Origin: Ferruginibacter sp050611725
Lineage (GTDB): Bacteria > Bacteroidota > Bacteroidia > Chitinophagales > Chitinophagaceae
Direction: 5' to 3'
NCBI RefSeq assembly: GCF_050611725.1
Contig: NZ_JBODJB010000001.1
Span: forward strand, 248,001 to 312,000
Length of the DNA: 64,000 nt
The translations under genes and the position numbers were made by a program. Numbering within the stretch: position 1 is the first letter of the stretch; each line of letters begins with the position of its first letter. This document shows positions 44,647 through 52,861 of this stretch, in pieces. Under the pieces are notes generated by a model. It was not told the DNA's origin, did no database searches, and worked only from the letters and a program-made list of their open reading frames with translations.

Positions 44647-44890
44647 TAATGGGATGGTCTGTTATCATTTCTGCTATTCTTAACCTAATCATATCAGGTA
44701 GGTGGTCTATTTTGTTGATTAATTGGTGATTTAATAATTTTAACGTCTGATAACTCATATCATTAATTCTTGCGTTATAATACGCAATATAAGTTGACAT
44801 ATTTTCTGAATTGACATCTAAGCCTGTATCTGCCTTAAAGTCATTTTTTAGGTTCTTGAAATTGTTAAAAATTTCTACTGGTTTTTCCAT
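44624..44890 (-). CDS. Hypothetical small protein (88 aa)
   Basis: Helical, charged protein (MEKPVEIFNNFKNLKNDFKA, ending HPIIKQLTKK), with no membrane segment or known motif. It is preceded by an A-rich leader typical of Bacteroidota starts. It lies in the accessory island, convergent with the 53-aa ORF. Confidence 0.55.
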   Translation of the reverse strand: MEKPVEIFNNFKNLKNDFKADTGLDVNSENMSTYIAYYNARINDMSYQTLKLLNHQLINKIDHLPDMIRLRIAEMITDHPIIKQLTKK

Positions 44891-44918
44891 TTTGTATTTT
44901 TTTTATGAGTTAATAAAT

Positions 44919-44950
44919 AAGCCGTTTCTTACCCCAAGTAAGGACGGCTT
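44919..44950. other. Strong hairpin upstream of the IS110-type element
   Basis: AAGCCGT-T-CTTAC pairs with GTAAG-G-ACGGCTT (12 bp plus one mismatch) around a CCCAA loop. On the plus strand it is followed by TGTAAATTT. It could terminate incoming transcription or mark the element's left side. Confidence 0.5.
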
Positions 44951-45322
44951 TGTAAATTTAAGCCTTTCTCTTACATACACTAATTTAACGGTAACTATAT
45001 ACTTGTTAGACCAAAATACTTATAAACCCTTGCAATAATCATTAAAATTTCTTTTTTTGTGCTAACTAAAGAATGAAGGAAGAAGAATAAGGCTGTGAAG
45101 CCGGTTGCAAAAAATGCGTTTTCAATACTAGTCACTTCTGAATTTTATTGAAATATTTAGGCTTGTTTTTTAAGGTTAACTACTTGCATTACTGATTAAG
45201 GCTGAAAGAGGTTTTTAACGTATGGTTAGTGTCATATAATAGTCACAGTTTATGTATTATAGGTATTTTATGGACAAACTAATGTATCAATAAAACCTTC
45301 ATTCTTTTCATAAACACCAATT
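44951..45322 (+). other. Long noncoding region upstream of the IS110-type recombinase; candidate bridge RNA locus
   Basis: No ORF is credible in these 372 bp. IS110-group elements are known to carry a structured bridge RNA in the noncoding end next to the recombinase gene. Small stems such as GGCT-GTGA-AGCC (near 45091-45102) and AAAA-TGCG-TTTT (near 45111-45122) are present, and AGTCAC recurs near 45131 and 45241. I could not define RNA ends or target/donor loops. Confidence 0.4.
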
Positions 45323-46282
45323 ATGAAATCTAAACCATTACTATGTGGGATTGATGTTTCCCAATTAACTTTAGATGTTTGTTATAATGATAAGTTTGAC
45401 AAACTACACACGATTCAGGTAAAAAATAATACAAACGGGCATAATTCACTTATAAAAAAACTCGGTATAAAACGTACTTACGTTATTGAAAGTACTGGAA
45501 TATACTCTTTGCAATTATGTGTAAAATTAAAAAAAGCAGGAGCAGATGTAAGAGTAGAAAATTCCCTTGTTATTAAGCGGTTTATACAAATGAATATGGA
45601 ACGGCATAAGTCAGATAAAAGGGACGCAAAATGGATTTACATATATGGTAAGGAAAGGGAGGCGGCAGTATGGCATATGCCACAAAAAGAGCAGTTTTAT
45701 TGTTCACAATTAATGAGTGGAATTGAGTTATGTACTCGTAATATCACAATAATTAATAACTCTATAAAAAGTTATGAAAAACATCCATTTATCAACAAAG
45801 ATGTTAGGACAAGCCTTACTCAAATACTACACAAAACTGAAAAAGAACTAAAAAAACTTGATAAAAAATTGGAGATGCAGCTTGATAAATGGAACGGAGA
45901 TTTAAAGAGAAATTTAGGCACTATCCCGAGTTTAGGTAAACGTGCAATTGCTTTCCTTATAATTTATACTGATGGATTTACTAAAATTACTAATGCCCGA
46001 AAATTGATAGCCCTTGCAGGAACTTCTCCAAGAGAATTTACAAGCGGAACTTCTGTATCAAGTCATAAGGGTATTTGTAAGATGGGTTATAGTAAATTGA
46101 GAAAAACGCTTTATATGTGTTCTTTAACTGCAATCAAATGTAATCAACCTTGTAAAGAACTATATGAAAGACTTAAAGCCGCAGGGAAACCATCTAAAGT
46201 AGCATTAATAGCAGTTTGCAACAAACTATTAAGACAGGCTTTTGCAATTGCAACTAAGGGAACTACTTTTCAGCCTTCTTAA
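45323..46282 (+). CDS. IS110-family DEDD recombinase/transposase
   Basis: 319-aa transposase. The RuvC-like N-terminal domain has D11 (GIDVS), E56 (VIESTG) and D98/D101 (KSDKRDA), the DEDD tetrad. A coiled-coil linker (about 165-195) leads to the Tnp20 domain (LGTIPSLGKRAIAFLIIYTD, then ALAGTSPREFTSGTS), with the candidate catalytic serine near 241. The gene is intact and of typical family length. IS110 elements lack terminal inverted repeats, so I cannot set the element's ends; the 3' noncoding side is at most 166 bp. Confidence 0.9.
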   Translation: MKSKPLLCGIDVSQLTLDVCYNDKFDKLHTIQVKNNTNGHNSLIKKLGIKRTYVIESTGIYSLQLCVKLKKAGADVRVENSLVIKRFIQMNMERHKSDKRDAKWIYIYGKEREAAVWHMPQKEQFYCSQLMSGIELCTRNITIINNSIKSYEKHPFINKDVRTSLTQILHKTEKELKKLDKKLEMQLDKWNGDLKRNLGTIPSLGKRAIAFLIIYTDGFTKITNARKLIALAGTSPREFTSGTSVSSHKGICKMGYSKLRKTLYMCSLTAIKCNQPCKELYERLKAAGKPSKVALIAVCNKLLRQAFAIATKGTTFQPS

Positions 46283-46448
46283 TAACAAAACAATAAAATA
46301 GAAGTAAGCATTAAAAATACTTTAGGATTAACGGCTAATAGGACGGAGAGGCAGATTGTCCCACGCTATATAAATGGCAAAAAATAGTTGTTAAAATATT
46401 AGGCGAACTTGGTACAAAGTGTTATCTTTATGGTCTAAATGAAAAGTT

Positions 46449-47675
46449 ATGGAATTTAGCAACCTAAAACAGTTAATGCAGAAGTTCAAAGATGAAGAAA
46501 CTTGCAGACAATACTTAATAGATAAGATGCACGGAGGGGTAATGAAATGCCCTAAATGTGCAGGGACAAAGTTGTATAATATTCAAGGAGGGAAAAGATA
46601 CAAGTGTGCAAACAATCAATGCTATCATAAGTTTAGCGTAACGGTTGGTACGTTCTGCGAAAACACTAACATACCACTATCTACATGGTTTCCTGCTATC
46701 TATTTAATTGCTTCCCATAAGCAAGGAATAACAAGTGTACAACTTGCAAAAGATATGGGAATAACACAAAAGTCTGCATGGTTTATGTTACACCGTATTA
46801 GAATGGCATTGAAAGAAAATAACTCTCCGTTATTAGGTGGAATAGTTGAAGCAGATGAAAGTTTAGTAGGTGGGTCTGTAAGCAATAAGCACAATAAAAA
46901 AAGAGCTGAATGGGTTGCTAACGGTAAGGATAATGCAGAGGGAAAAGAAACAGTTTTTACAATGGTTGAAAGGAACGGCATGGTAGTAACAAAGCACGTT
47001 CAGGCAGCAACAAAAGAACAAATCAATCCATTGATAAAAGAAAGATTAAAACCCGATGCAGTATTAGTAACAGATACGTCCCACATCTATAAAAAATTAG
47101 GTAGTTTATATTCCCACTTTCAACTTAACCATAGAAACAACGAATATGTAAGAGATAGTTGGTACACCAATACAGTAGAAGGATATTTCAGTCAATTAAA
47201 AAGAACATTGTACGGCAACTACATTTGTGTATCTCCCAAACATCTACAAGCCTATTGCGATGAAGTAAGCCTACGTTACAACACAAGAGATTTGAAAGAC
47301 CCTGAAAGATTTGATAAGGTATTAGGGAACTTAGCAGGTAGATTAAAATACACCGATTTAATTAGCAGGGAATGGCTAAAACAACCTAAGAAAGAAAAGG
47401 TAAGTAAAGAACCAAAAGTAAAAGGTTTAAAAAGAAACAGAAAACCTATTGTACAGATGTTGGAAGGTGTAATCATTAATGAGTTTGAATCTATCAAAGA
47501 TGCAGCAGCAAAAACAGGCTATGCAATATCTTCTATCCATGCAGCAGCCACAGGGAAACAACCACGTTCCCACAATTATCAATGGGTATTTAAAAAAGAA
47601 GAATTAAATTTGAATAATGGCAAAGTCAACAAAGAAAGCACCACCGAAAAAAGCTACTCCCAAAAAAGTATCTAA
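46449..47675 (+). CDS. IS1595-family transposase with C-terminal NUMOD1-like domain
   Basis: 408 aa. The N-terminal zinc ribbon has CPKC (about 33-36) and CANNQC, followed by an HTH (ITSVQLAKDMGITQKSAWFM). The ISXO2-type catalytic domain has EADES, VTDTS and the NTVEGYFSQLKRT block, ending near residue 300. The C-terminal segment from about 335 (VQMLEGVIINEFESIKDAAA, then AISSIHAAATGK and NYQWVF) matches the NUMOD1 pattern, a DNA-binding module mostly seen on homing endonucleases. That appendage adds about 75 residues to the usual family length. The last 59 bp overlap a 55-aa ORF in another frame. Confidence 0.88.
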   Translation: MEFSNLKQLMQKFKDEETCRQYLIDKMHGGVMKCPKCAGTKLYNIQGGKRYKCANNQCYHKFSVTVGTFCENTNIPLSTWFPAIYLIASHKQGITSVQLAKDMGITQKSAWFMLHRIRMALKENNSPLLGGIVEADESLVGGSVSNKHNKKRAEWVANGKDNAEGKETVFTMVERNGMVVTKHVQAATKEQINPLIKERLKPDAVLVTDTSHIYKKLGSLYSHFQLNHRNNEYVRDSWYTNTVEGYFSQLKRTLYGNYICVSPKHLQAYCDEVSLRYNTRDLKDPERFDKVLGNLAGRLKYTDLISREWLKQPKKEKVSKEPKVKGLKRNRKPIVQMLEGVIINEFESIKDAAAKTGYAISSIHAAATGKQPRSHNYQWVFKKEELNLNNGKVNKESTTEKSYSQKSI

Positions 47676-47784
47676 GGCAAGACAGCCTAAAGAACGTGCA
47701 TCTAAATACGATGAAAAACTACAAGTAAATGCTACATTTGATGAACTAATGGGAGAATTGTTTAAATCTAAAAATAACAGTTAA
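47617..47784 (+). CDS. Small Lys-rich protein overlapping the transposase end (55 aa)
   Basis: ATG 47617 opens MAKSTKKAPPKKATPKKVSK, continuing with SKYDEKLQVNATFDELMGEL and ending KSKNNS. A basic, disordered N-terminus precedes a short acidic helix. Similar short proteins with a YDEKLxVNxxF core are, as far as I recall, frequent in Bacteroidota mobile regions. It overlaps the transposase by 59 bp in the +1 frame relative to it, which suggests translational coupling. Role unknown. Confidence 0.6.
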   Translation: MAKSTKKAPPKKATPKKVSKARQPKERASKYDEKLQVNATFDELMGELFKSKNNS

Positions 47785-47919
47785 GTAACTAAACATCAGT
47801 ACTTTTACTAAGTAAAATTCAATAATTTCAGTATTTTTACTATATAGTTTAACAAAAAATATATTTTGTTATAGTTTTTTTTAAACTAATATTGTGTTAC
47901 AGTCGTTATTATACTATAA

Positions 47920-48390
47920 GTGAACTACGCATTATACGATATAAATAATTCAATCCCTCATAAATTTTGGACATTTATTTATTCAGTTATCTCTAAAGGA
48001 AGAGCTGTAACTAAATTTTTGTCACGGAGGAAATTAAAGAGTGGATTTGTAGAGAATATTAACCAACGCATATCAAGTTGTTATTTTGCTACCGAGGGAG
48101 TATTAAGCGAATTAAAACAAAGCGAAATAAAAAAGGATGATAATTTAATCCATTTTTATAAATCAACAGAAAAGGCTTTGAAGCATTTTACCTTTATTTA
48201 TACCAACTTCGAAAAGATAGATTTTTTCAATAACTCCCATACTAAAGAATTATGCGAAAAAACTCTAACTAATTTCTATAAGATAGAAGCTCGATTAAGA
48301 GTGGAAGTATATTCCGATGCCGAATCTATCCCAGAAGATAAAGAATTAATAGAAATAGCTACTCATTTTTCAATGAGTTCATTATCTTAG
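47920..48390 (+). CDS. Hypothetical protein, candidate antitoxin partner
   Basis: 156 aa from GTG 47920. Mostly helical and charged (SRRKLKSGFVENINQRISSC, KSTEKALKHFTFIYTNFEKI, an acidic tail SDAESIPEDKEL). No family is recognised. It ends 4 bp before the MazF/PemK-like gene, so the two form an operon, and its place upstream fits an antitoxin. It resembles no MazE type I know; at 156 aa it is longer than most antitoxins. Start codon uncertain. Confidence 0.55.
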   Translation: MNYALYDINNSIPHKFWTFIYSVISKGRAVTKFLSRRKLKSGFVENINQRISSCYFATEGVLSELKQSEIKKDDNLIHFYKSTEKALKHFTFIYTNFEKIDFFNNSHTKELCEKTLTNFYKIEARLRVEVYSDAESIPEDKELIEIATHFSMSSLS

Positions 48391-48394
48391 TTCA

Positions 48395-48748
48395 ATGGCA
48401 TCATATAAACAAGCAGATTTAGTAGAATTAGACTTCCCAATTTCATTACCTGACGGCAACGATCTTTACCACCCAGTTTTAATTATATCATGTCATGCCG
48501 CAAATAGTCGGGAAAGTCATTATACTGGTATTATGATGACAGCATCCACATATAAAGATATGTTTTCATTTAATGTTTCAAATGATATGTTTGACGCACA
48601 TCTCAACAAATCAAACTGTCAGTTGCGACTTCAGATAATTGTAACTTTTAAAGAGTCCCAAATAAAAAAACTTCTGAATAAAATGAAAAAAATTCATTTT
48701 AAGGCTGCCGTAGAGCAATTAAAAGATTATGTACTTTCAGTAGATTAA
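48395..48748 (+). CDS. MazF/PemK-like toxin-fold protein
   Basis: 117 aa. The N-terminal strand pair YKQADLVELDFPISLPDGND followed by HPVLIIS matches the opening of MazF/PemK toxins. HYTGIMMTASTYKD and the LNKSNCQLRLQIIVTFKESQI segment match the later strands, where Ser/Thr residues contribute to RNA binding. The usual Arg after the first loop (KRPALV in MazF) is replaced by YHPVLI, so ribonuclease activity is uncertain. It is paired with the 156-aa gene just upstream. Confidence 0.65.
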   Translation: MASYKQADLVELDFPISLPDGNDLYHPVLIISCHAANSRESHYTGIMMTASTYKDMFSFNVSNDMFDAHLNKSNCQLRLQIIVTFKESQIKKLLNKMKKIHFKAAVEQLKDYVLSVD

Positions 48749-48962
48749 CCACTTATTTTTTGGGACAAATTGTACATAGGCTCCTGTGCCACGAATCGAG
48801 GCGTGGAGAGTTGGGCTGATACCTCCAGAAAGCCTTTTGCAGTTAATTTATCTTTAAAAGGAATCAGTTGCTGATGAAGTTTGTGGAGCAAATTTATAGA
48901 TTATCACTAAAAACCCCGTTTGTCAATACAAACGGGGAATAAATTTATCATACTAATTCTCG
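48749..48962. other. Right edge of the accessory island
   Basis: No gene. It contains TGGGACAA (48761-48768), CTCCTGTGCCACGAA (48781-48795) with a CCACG-AATCGAGG-CGTGG hairpin (48789-48806), then the terminator of the S74 protein gene. The first two words echo sequences at 44405-44445 and 46356 in opposite orientation. Confidence 0.45.
48909..48937 (-). terminator. Rho-independent terminator after the S74 surface protein gene
   Basis: On the minus strand CCCCGTTTG-TATTGA-CAAACGGGG followed by TTTTT, a perfect 9 bp stem 26 bp after the stop codon. Confidence 0.88.
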
Positions 48963-50753
48963 CTATTTAGTTGCAACGCTACTAACTGCCGAATTTGTTC
49001 TTTTATCATTAGCATCAATACGATTTTGCAATACTACCATTTGCTCCTGTAATTTATTGATGATAGCCACTTGCTCTTTTAGTGCTGCATTTTCCTCTTT
49101 CAAAATTTTCATTTCTGATTTCAACGAAGCATTTTCTTTTTGTTGCAGGCTGGATCTCTTTTCTAATCCTTGAAGCATGATCATCATAATACCATCCATA
49201 TCTATGGTAGTAAGCACAGTATCACAACCTATTTTACCATACTTATCTCTACCGAATGAAGAAAATATTTCCTGCGCCATAGGGCCATAATGCCTGTTTG
49301 CAACATCAGCTTTATAATTCCATGAGCCAAGTCGTAACCCGGACAACTCCTTTAGGAAATACTCCTGATCTGCAGGAATATACCGTTCTTTTTTTGTAGA
49401 ATCGGAAATTGATCCCCATGCTGTACCATTTGCAGTAAGTGTTACACCTAAAGTCATGGCAGAATTTGTAAGTAATCTATAACCACCGGCATAACGGGAT
49501 GTAAATTGATTGTTGGCAGAGGATGTAGTGTAAGTAGAAAGTGAGGAGGATGTCCCAGACGCATCAGAGAGTACCAAAGACCCTGTATGTATTGCCCTTC
49601 CTCTATAGCCAATAGCTACCGAATAATCTTCTCTGGCATTTACCCGATACCCCAAGGCAACGGTTCCCTGCCCCATTGCAGAATCTGTGTAACCCATTGC
49701 TACCCCCGCAAATCCTCCTACTACATTACTTGCGCCTGCACTAAAGCCGGCTGTGCCGTCCACTTTTATTCCTGAACCAAAACCCACACCAACAGTGCTG
49801 CTCACAGTTACCTGATCTCCGTAAGCAAATGCTCCATACCCACTTGCTGTTACCTGGTTTCCTCCGGCAAATGTAAAGTCGTCCATATTAGCATCGTCCC
49901 AATTGGTTTGACCTATTGGAACCCGTCCGAAACGCAAAGCACCCCTGGCAGCAAACCACATAAAACGGGTACCTGGGCCGGTAGCAGGTATTTGATAAGC
50001 AGCACCCGTAGTATTACCTACATCCATTACAAAACCAGTTGCTAAAATATTACCGAATTGATCAAATTTAAATTCTCCTTGTTTAGGCGATCCGCTGGCA
50101 AAAAATGTTGTTTTTACGTTTACTCCTCCATTATCTTGCATCTGTATACCAATATTTGCGGCACCATTTTTAGAAATATAATTATCACCGGTAATAAGGT
50201 TAGTAGTAAGTGTATGATTTCCCAGATTATCACTGGAGCCGAGTAATGGTGTCCAAACACCACCAGTATAATGATATAAGCCCGGCGTATTATCTGTTTG
50301 ATAAATAATTAATCCGGCAGCGGGGCTACTAATAAGATCTCTTGACTGCATAGTCATTCGAGGAAGTAGCAAACCTTTATTAGTACTGGTTATATCAAGT
50401 ATAGCACTGGCATCGGGATTTTGTGTGCCAATACCTACACTACCGGTTGCATCAATGGTTAATTTGGGTGATGCCTGTATTGCTAAATGTAATTTTCCTG
50501 AAGTACCGAAGCCTGTACCAAAGTCAATATCTGCATCTGCTCCCGAGTAAGAGCCCCAATAACCACGGTAAATATCATTTTCAAGAATACCCATATACAT
50601 ACTATTCGGTCCGTTAAAGTAAGCCAGATTATTGTAGATGGTAGATTTTACTTCCAATGGTGCATTTGGACTGGTGGTACCAATGCCTACATTTTGTGCA
50701 TTTCCAAAGGAAGTGATACAGATAGCTGCAAATAACAAAGATAATTTATTCAT
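48963..50753 (-). CDS. Exported trimeric surface protein with S74 chaperone domain
   Basis: 596 aa, signal peptide ending FGNAQ. The N-terminal NVGIGTTSPNAPLEVKS and VGIGTQNPDASAILDITS segments are the repeat common in Bacteroidota fibre proteins. The middle (about 325-410) has YadA-head-like repeats (VAMGYTDSAMGQGTVALGYR, YSVAIGYRGRA). The C-terminus has a peptidase S74 intramolecular chaperone domain (SDSTKKERYIPADQEYFLKE, with the Ser/Lys region) and a final coiled coil (about 540-585). It probably trimerises and self-cleaves. No phage genes are nearby, so a cell-surface adhesin is more likely than a tail fibre. Confidence 0.85.
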   Translation of the reverse strand: MNKLSLLFAAICITSFGNAQNVGIGTTSPNAPLEVKSTIYNNLAYFNGPNSMYMGILENDIYRGYWGSYSGADADIDFGTGFGTSGKLHLAIQASPKLTIDATGSVGIGTQNPDASAILDITSTNKGLLLPRMTMQSRDLISSPAAGLIIYQTDNTPGLYHYTGGVWTPLLGSSDNLGNHTLTTNLITGDNYISKNGAANIGIQMQDNGGVNVKTTFFASGSPKQGEFKFDQFGNILATGFVMDVGNTTGAAYQIPATGPGTRFMWFAARGALRFGRVPIGQTNWDDANMDDFTFAGGNQVTASGYGAFAYGDQVTVSSTVGVGFGSGIKVDGTAGFSAGASNVVGGFAGVAMGYTDSAMGQGTVALGYRVNAREDYSVAIGYRGRAIHTGSLVLSDASGTSSSLSTYTTSSANNQFTSRYAGGYRLLTNSAMTLGVTLTANGTAWGSISDSTKKERYIPADQEYFLKELSGLRLGSWNYKADVANRHYGPMAQEIFSSFGRDKYGKIGCDTVLTTIDMDGIMMIMLQGLEKRSSLQQKENASLKSEMKILKEENAALKEQVAIINKLQEQMVVLQNRIDANDKRTNSAVSSVATK

Positions 50754-51221
50754 AACAGTTGTTTTAAAATTAGATAAGATGTTATCTAAGAGGAAGATAT
50801 TGGATCTGCAACAAAAGAAACACTAATGTAAGTTTTTATTTTCGTTAGAGGCAGAAAAATGAATTAATGTGGTGATTTTGTAACTGCTTATATTGGAAAA
50901 TCCTACAAAAACCATTCAGATTGTGTCGCTGGTTGGGAGACCAGGTGACGGCAATTCAAAATTTGCGGTGTTGGCTTACGAACGACTTTAGGTTGCTATC
51001 TACTCCATAATTAAAGATAAATAGTAGCCAAAATGTTGAGCGGAGCCCTTCGTTTCCTCAGGGTAAACTCTGCCACAGTCGTCAAATCAGGGATCAAAAG
51101 CCCATTACAAAAAAATCAGTATTGTATTTCAAAATCCCGATTTCAACCCTTACCTTTGCGGCCTGAAACGAGGCAGCTCAGGCTAAATCGTACATCTCAA
51201 ATTAAAAATCGTAAATAGAAT
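50754..51221. other. 468 bp spacer upstream of atpD with promoter box
   Basis: No credible gene. A -7 box TACCTTTG lies at 51151-51158 with TTTC 20 bp upstream, giving a leader of about 60 nt for atpD. GAGCGGAGCCCTTCGTTTCC (51038-51057) resembles a decayed dispersed repeat. The rest shows nothing I can name. Confidence 0.5.
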
Positions 51222-52727
51222 ATGGCTAATACTGGTAAAATCAAGTCAATTATCGGTGCGGTTGTGGACGTTCAGTTCGACAGCGACAGCAAACTTCCCG
51301 AAATCTTAAACGCATTGGAATTAAAACGTGAAAACGGTGATACACTGGTGCTTGAAGTTCAACAACACTTAGGAGAAGATAGCGTACGTACCATTGCGAT
51401 GGACGGTACTGAAGGTCTTGTTCGTGGTACTGTTGTTGTTGATACAGGTAAACCAATTGCAATGCCGATCGGTGAAGGCATCAAAGGTCGTTTGTTCAAC
51501 GTAACCGGTGATGCTATTGACGGTTTACCACAAGTAAGCAAAGAAGGTGGTCGTCCTATTCATAATAAACCACCTTTATTTGAAGACCTGAGTACAGCTA
51601 ACGAAATTCTTTTCACAGGTATTAAAGTAATCGATTTGATCGAACCTTATGCAAAAGGTGGTAAGATCGGGTTGTTCGGTGGTGCCGGTGTTGGTAAAAC
51701 AGTATTGATCCAAGAGCTTATTAATAATATCGCAAAAGCTTACTCCGGTTTATCAGTGTTTGCAGGTGTGGGTGAAAGAACCCGTGAAGGAAATGACTTG
51801 ATGAGAGAGATGATCGAAGCCGGCATTATGAACTATGGTGATGATTTCAAACATAGCATGGAAGAAGGCGGATGGGATTTGAGTAAAGTAAATGTAAAAG
51901 GATTAGAAGATAGTAAAGCAACATTTGTTTTCGGTCAGATGAACGAACCTCCAGGTGCTCGTGCTCGTGTGGCTTTGAGTGGTTTGACCATTGCTGAATA
52001 TTTCCGTGATGGAGATGGTACTGGTCAAGGTAAGGATATCCTTTTCTTCGTAGATAATATCTTCCGTTTTACACAGGCAGGCTCTGAGGTATCGGCTTTG
52101 TTAGGTCGTATGCCATCTGCGGTGGGTTACCAACCAACGTTGGCAACAGAAATGGGATTGATGCAAGAGCGTATTACTTCCACTAAGAACGGTTCAATTA
52201 CATCTGTACAGGCGGTTTACGTACCTGCGGATGATTTAACGGATCCGGCTCCTGCAACAACATTTGCTCACTTGGATGCTACTACGGTATTGTCTCGTAA
52301 GATTGCCGATTTGGGTATCTATCCTGCGGTTGATCCTTTGGATTCTACTTCACGTATCCTTACTCCTGCAATTGTTGGTGACGAACATTACAACACTGCA
52401 AACAGAGTAAAATTAATTTTACAACGTTATAAAGAATTACAAGATATCATCGCTATCCTTGGTTTGGATGAATTGAGTGATGATGATAAACTAACGGTAG
52501 CACGTGCCCGTAAAGTACAACGTTTCTTATCTCAACCATTCTTTGTAGCTGAACAGTTTACCGGTTTGAAAGGTGTATTGGTACCTATTGAAGATACGAT
52601 CCGTGGCTTCAATGCTATCATGGATGGTGAAGTAGATGAGTATCCTGAAGCAGCTTTCAACCTTGTTGGTACTTTGGAAGATGCAATTGAAAAAGGTAAA
52701 AAATTAATGGCAGCAGCGCAAGCGTAG
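51222..52727 (+). CDS. atpD: F1-ATP synthase subunit beta
   Basis: Catalytic subunit of F-type ATP synthase. Walker A GLFGGAGVGKTVLIQELI, the DELSEED-equivalent (LDELSDDDK), ALSGLTIAEYFRD, the Walker B strand ILFFVDNIFRFTQAGSEVSA and GYQPTLATEMG are all present. 501 aa, typical. Only atpD and atpC are here; the other subunits must lie elsewhere, a split I know from other Bacteroidota. Confidence 0.98.
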   Translation: MANTGKIKSIIGAVVDVQFDSDSKLPEILNALELKRENGDTLVLEVQQHLGEDSVRTIAMDGTEGLVRGTVVVDTGKPIAMPIGEGIKGRLFNVTGDAIDGLPQVSKEGGRPIHNKPPLFEDLSTANEILFTGIKVIDLIEPYAKGGKIGLFGGAGVGKTVLIQELINNIAKAYSGLSVFAGVGERTREGNDLMREMIEAGIMNYGDDFKHSMEEGGWDLSKVNVKGLEDSKATFVFGQMNEPPGARARVALSGLTIAEYFRDGDGTGQGKDILFFVDNIFRFTQAGSEVSALLGRMPSAVGYQPTLATEMGLMQERITSTKNGSITSVQAVYVPADDLTDPAPATTFAHLDATTVLSRKIADLGIYPAVDPLDSTSRILTPAIVGDEHYNTANRVKLILQRYKELQDIIAILGLDELSDDDKLTVARARKVQRFLSQPFFVAEQFTGLKGVLVPIEDTIRGFNAIMDGEVDEYPEAAFNLVGTLEDAIEKGKKLMAAAQA

Positions 52728-52734
52728 TTAATTA

Positions 52735-52850
52735 GCAGATTTGCAAATATGCAGATGTGCAAATGACTGGTCGTTAGTTTTTAATGATTATTGAAAGTGG
52801 TTTTAAAATTAAAAAATTGGCATATTTGCACATTTGCATATTTGCACATT
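52735..52850. repeat. Inverted doublet of CATTTGCATATTTGCA-like words (atpD/atpC spacer)
   Basis: The left arm, 52735-52766, reads GCAGATTTGCAAATATGCAG and then ATGTGCAAATGA. The right arm, 52819-52850, reads TGGCATATTTGCACATTTGC and then ATATTTGCACATT. The arms are inverted and share GCAAATATGC and GTGCAAAT words, separated by about 50 bp. The element occupies almost all of the spacer between two genes of one complex. Confidence 0.7.
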
Positions 52851-52861
52851 CTTAAAAAGCA

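Larger units (their letters stand above)
46356..48768 (+). mobile_element. Candidate IS1595-type transposon with passenger genes
   Basis: The word TTGTCCCA at 46356-46363 recurs in inverted orientation as TGGGACAA at 48761-48768. It brackets the transposase, a 55-aa ORF and the toxin-antitoxin-like pair (2.4 kb). IS1595 elements are known to carry passenger genes. The matching part of the ends is short and no target duplication was identified, so the boundaries are tentative. Confidence 0.35.

Noticed and set aside
48963..50753. Prophage tail fibre
   Set aside because: The S74 domain occurs in phage fibres, but the protein has a signal peptide and no phage genes are nearby.
51038..51057. Functional dispersed GAGCGGAG repeat in the atpD leader
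   Set aside because: Only one decayed copy without a partner arm was seen; not enough for a separate call.
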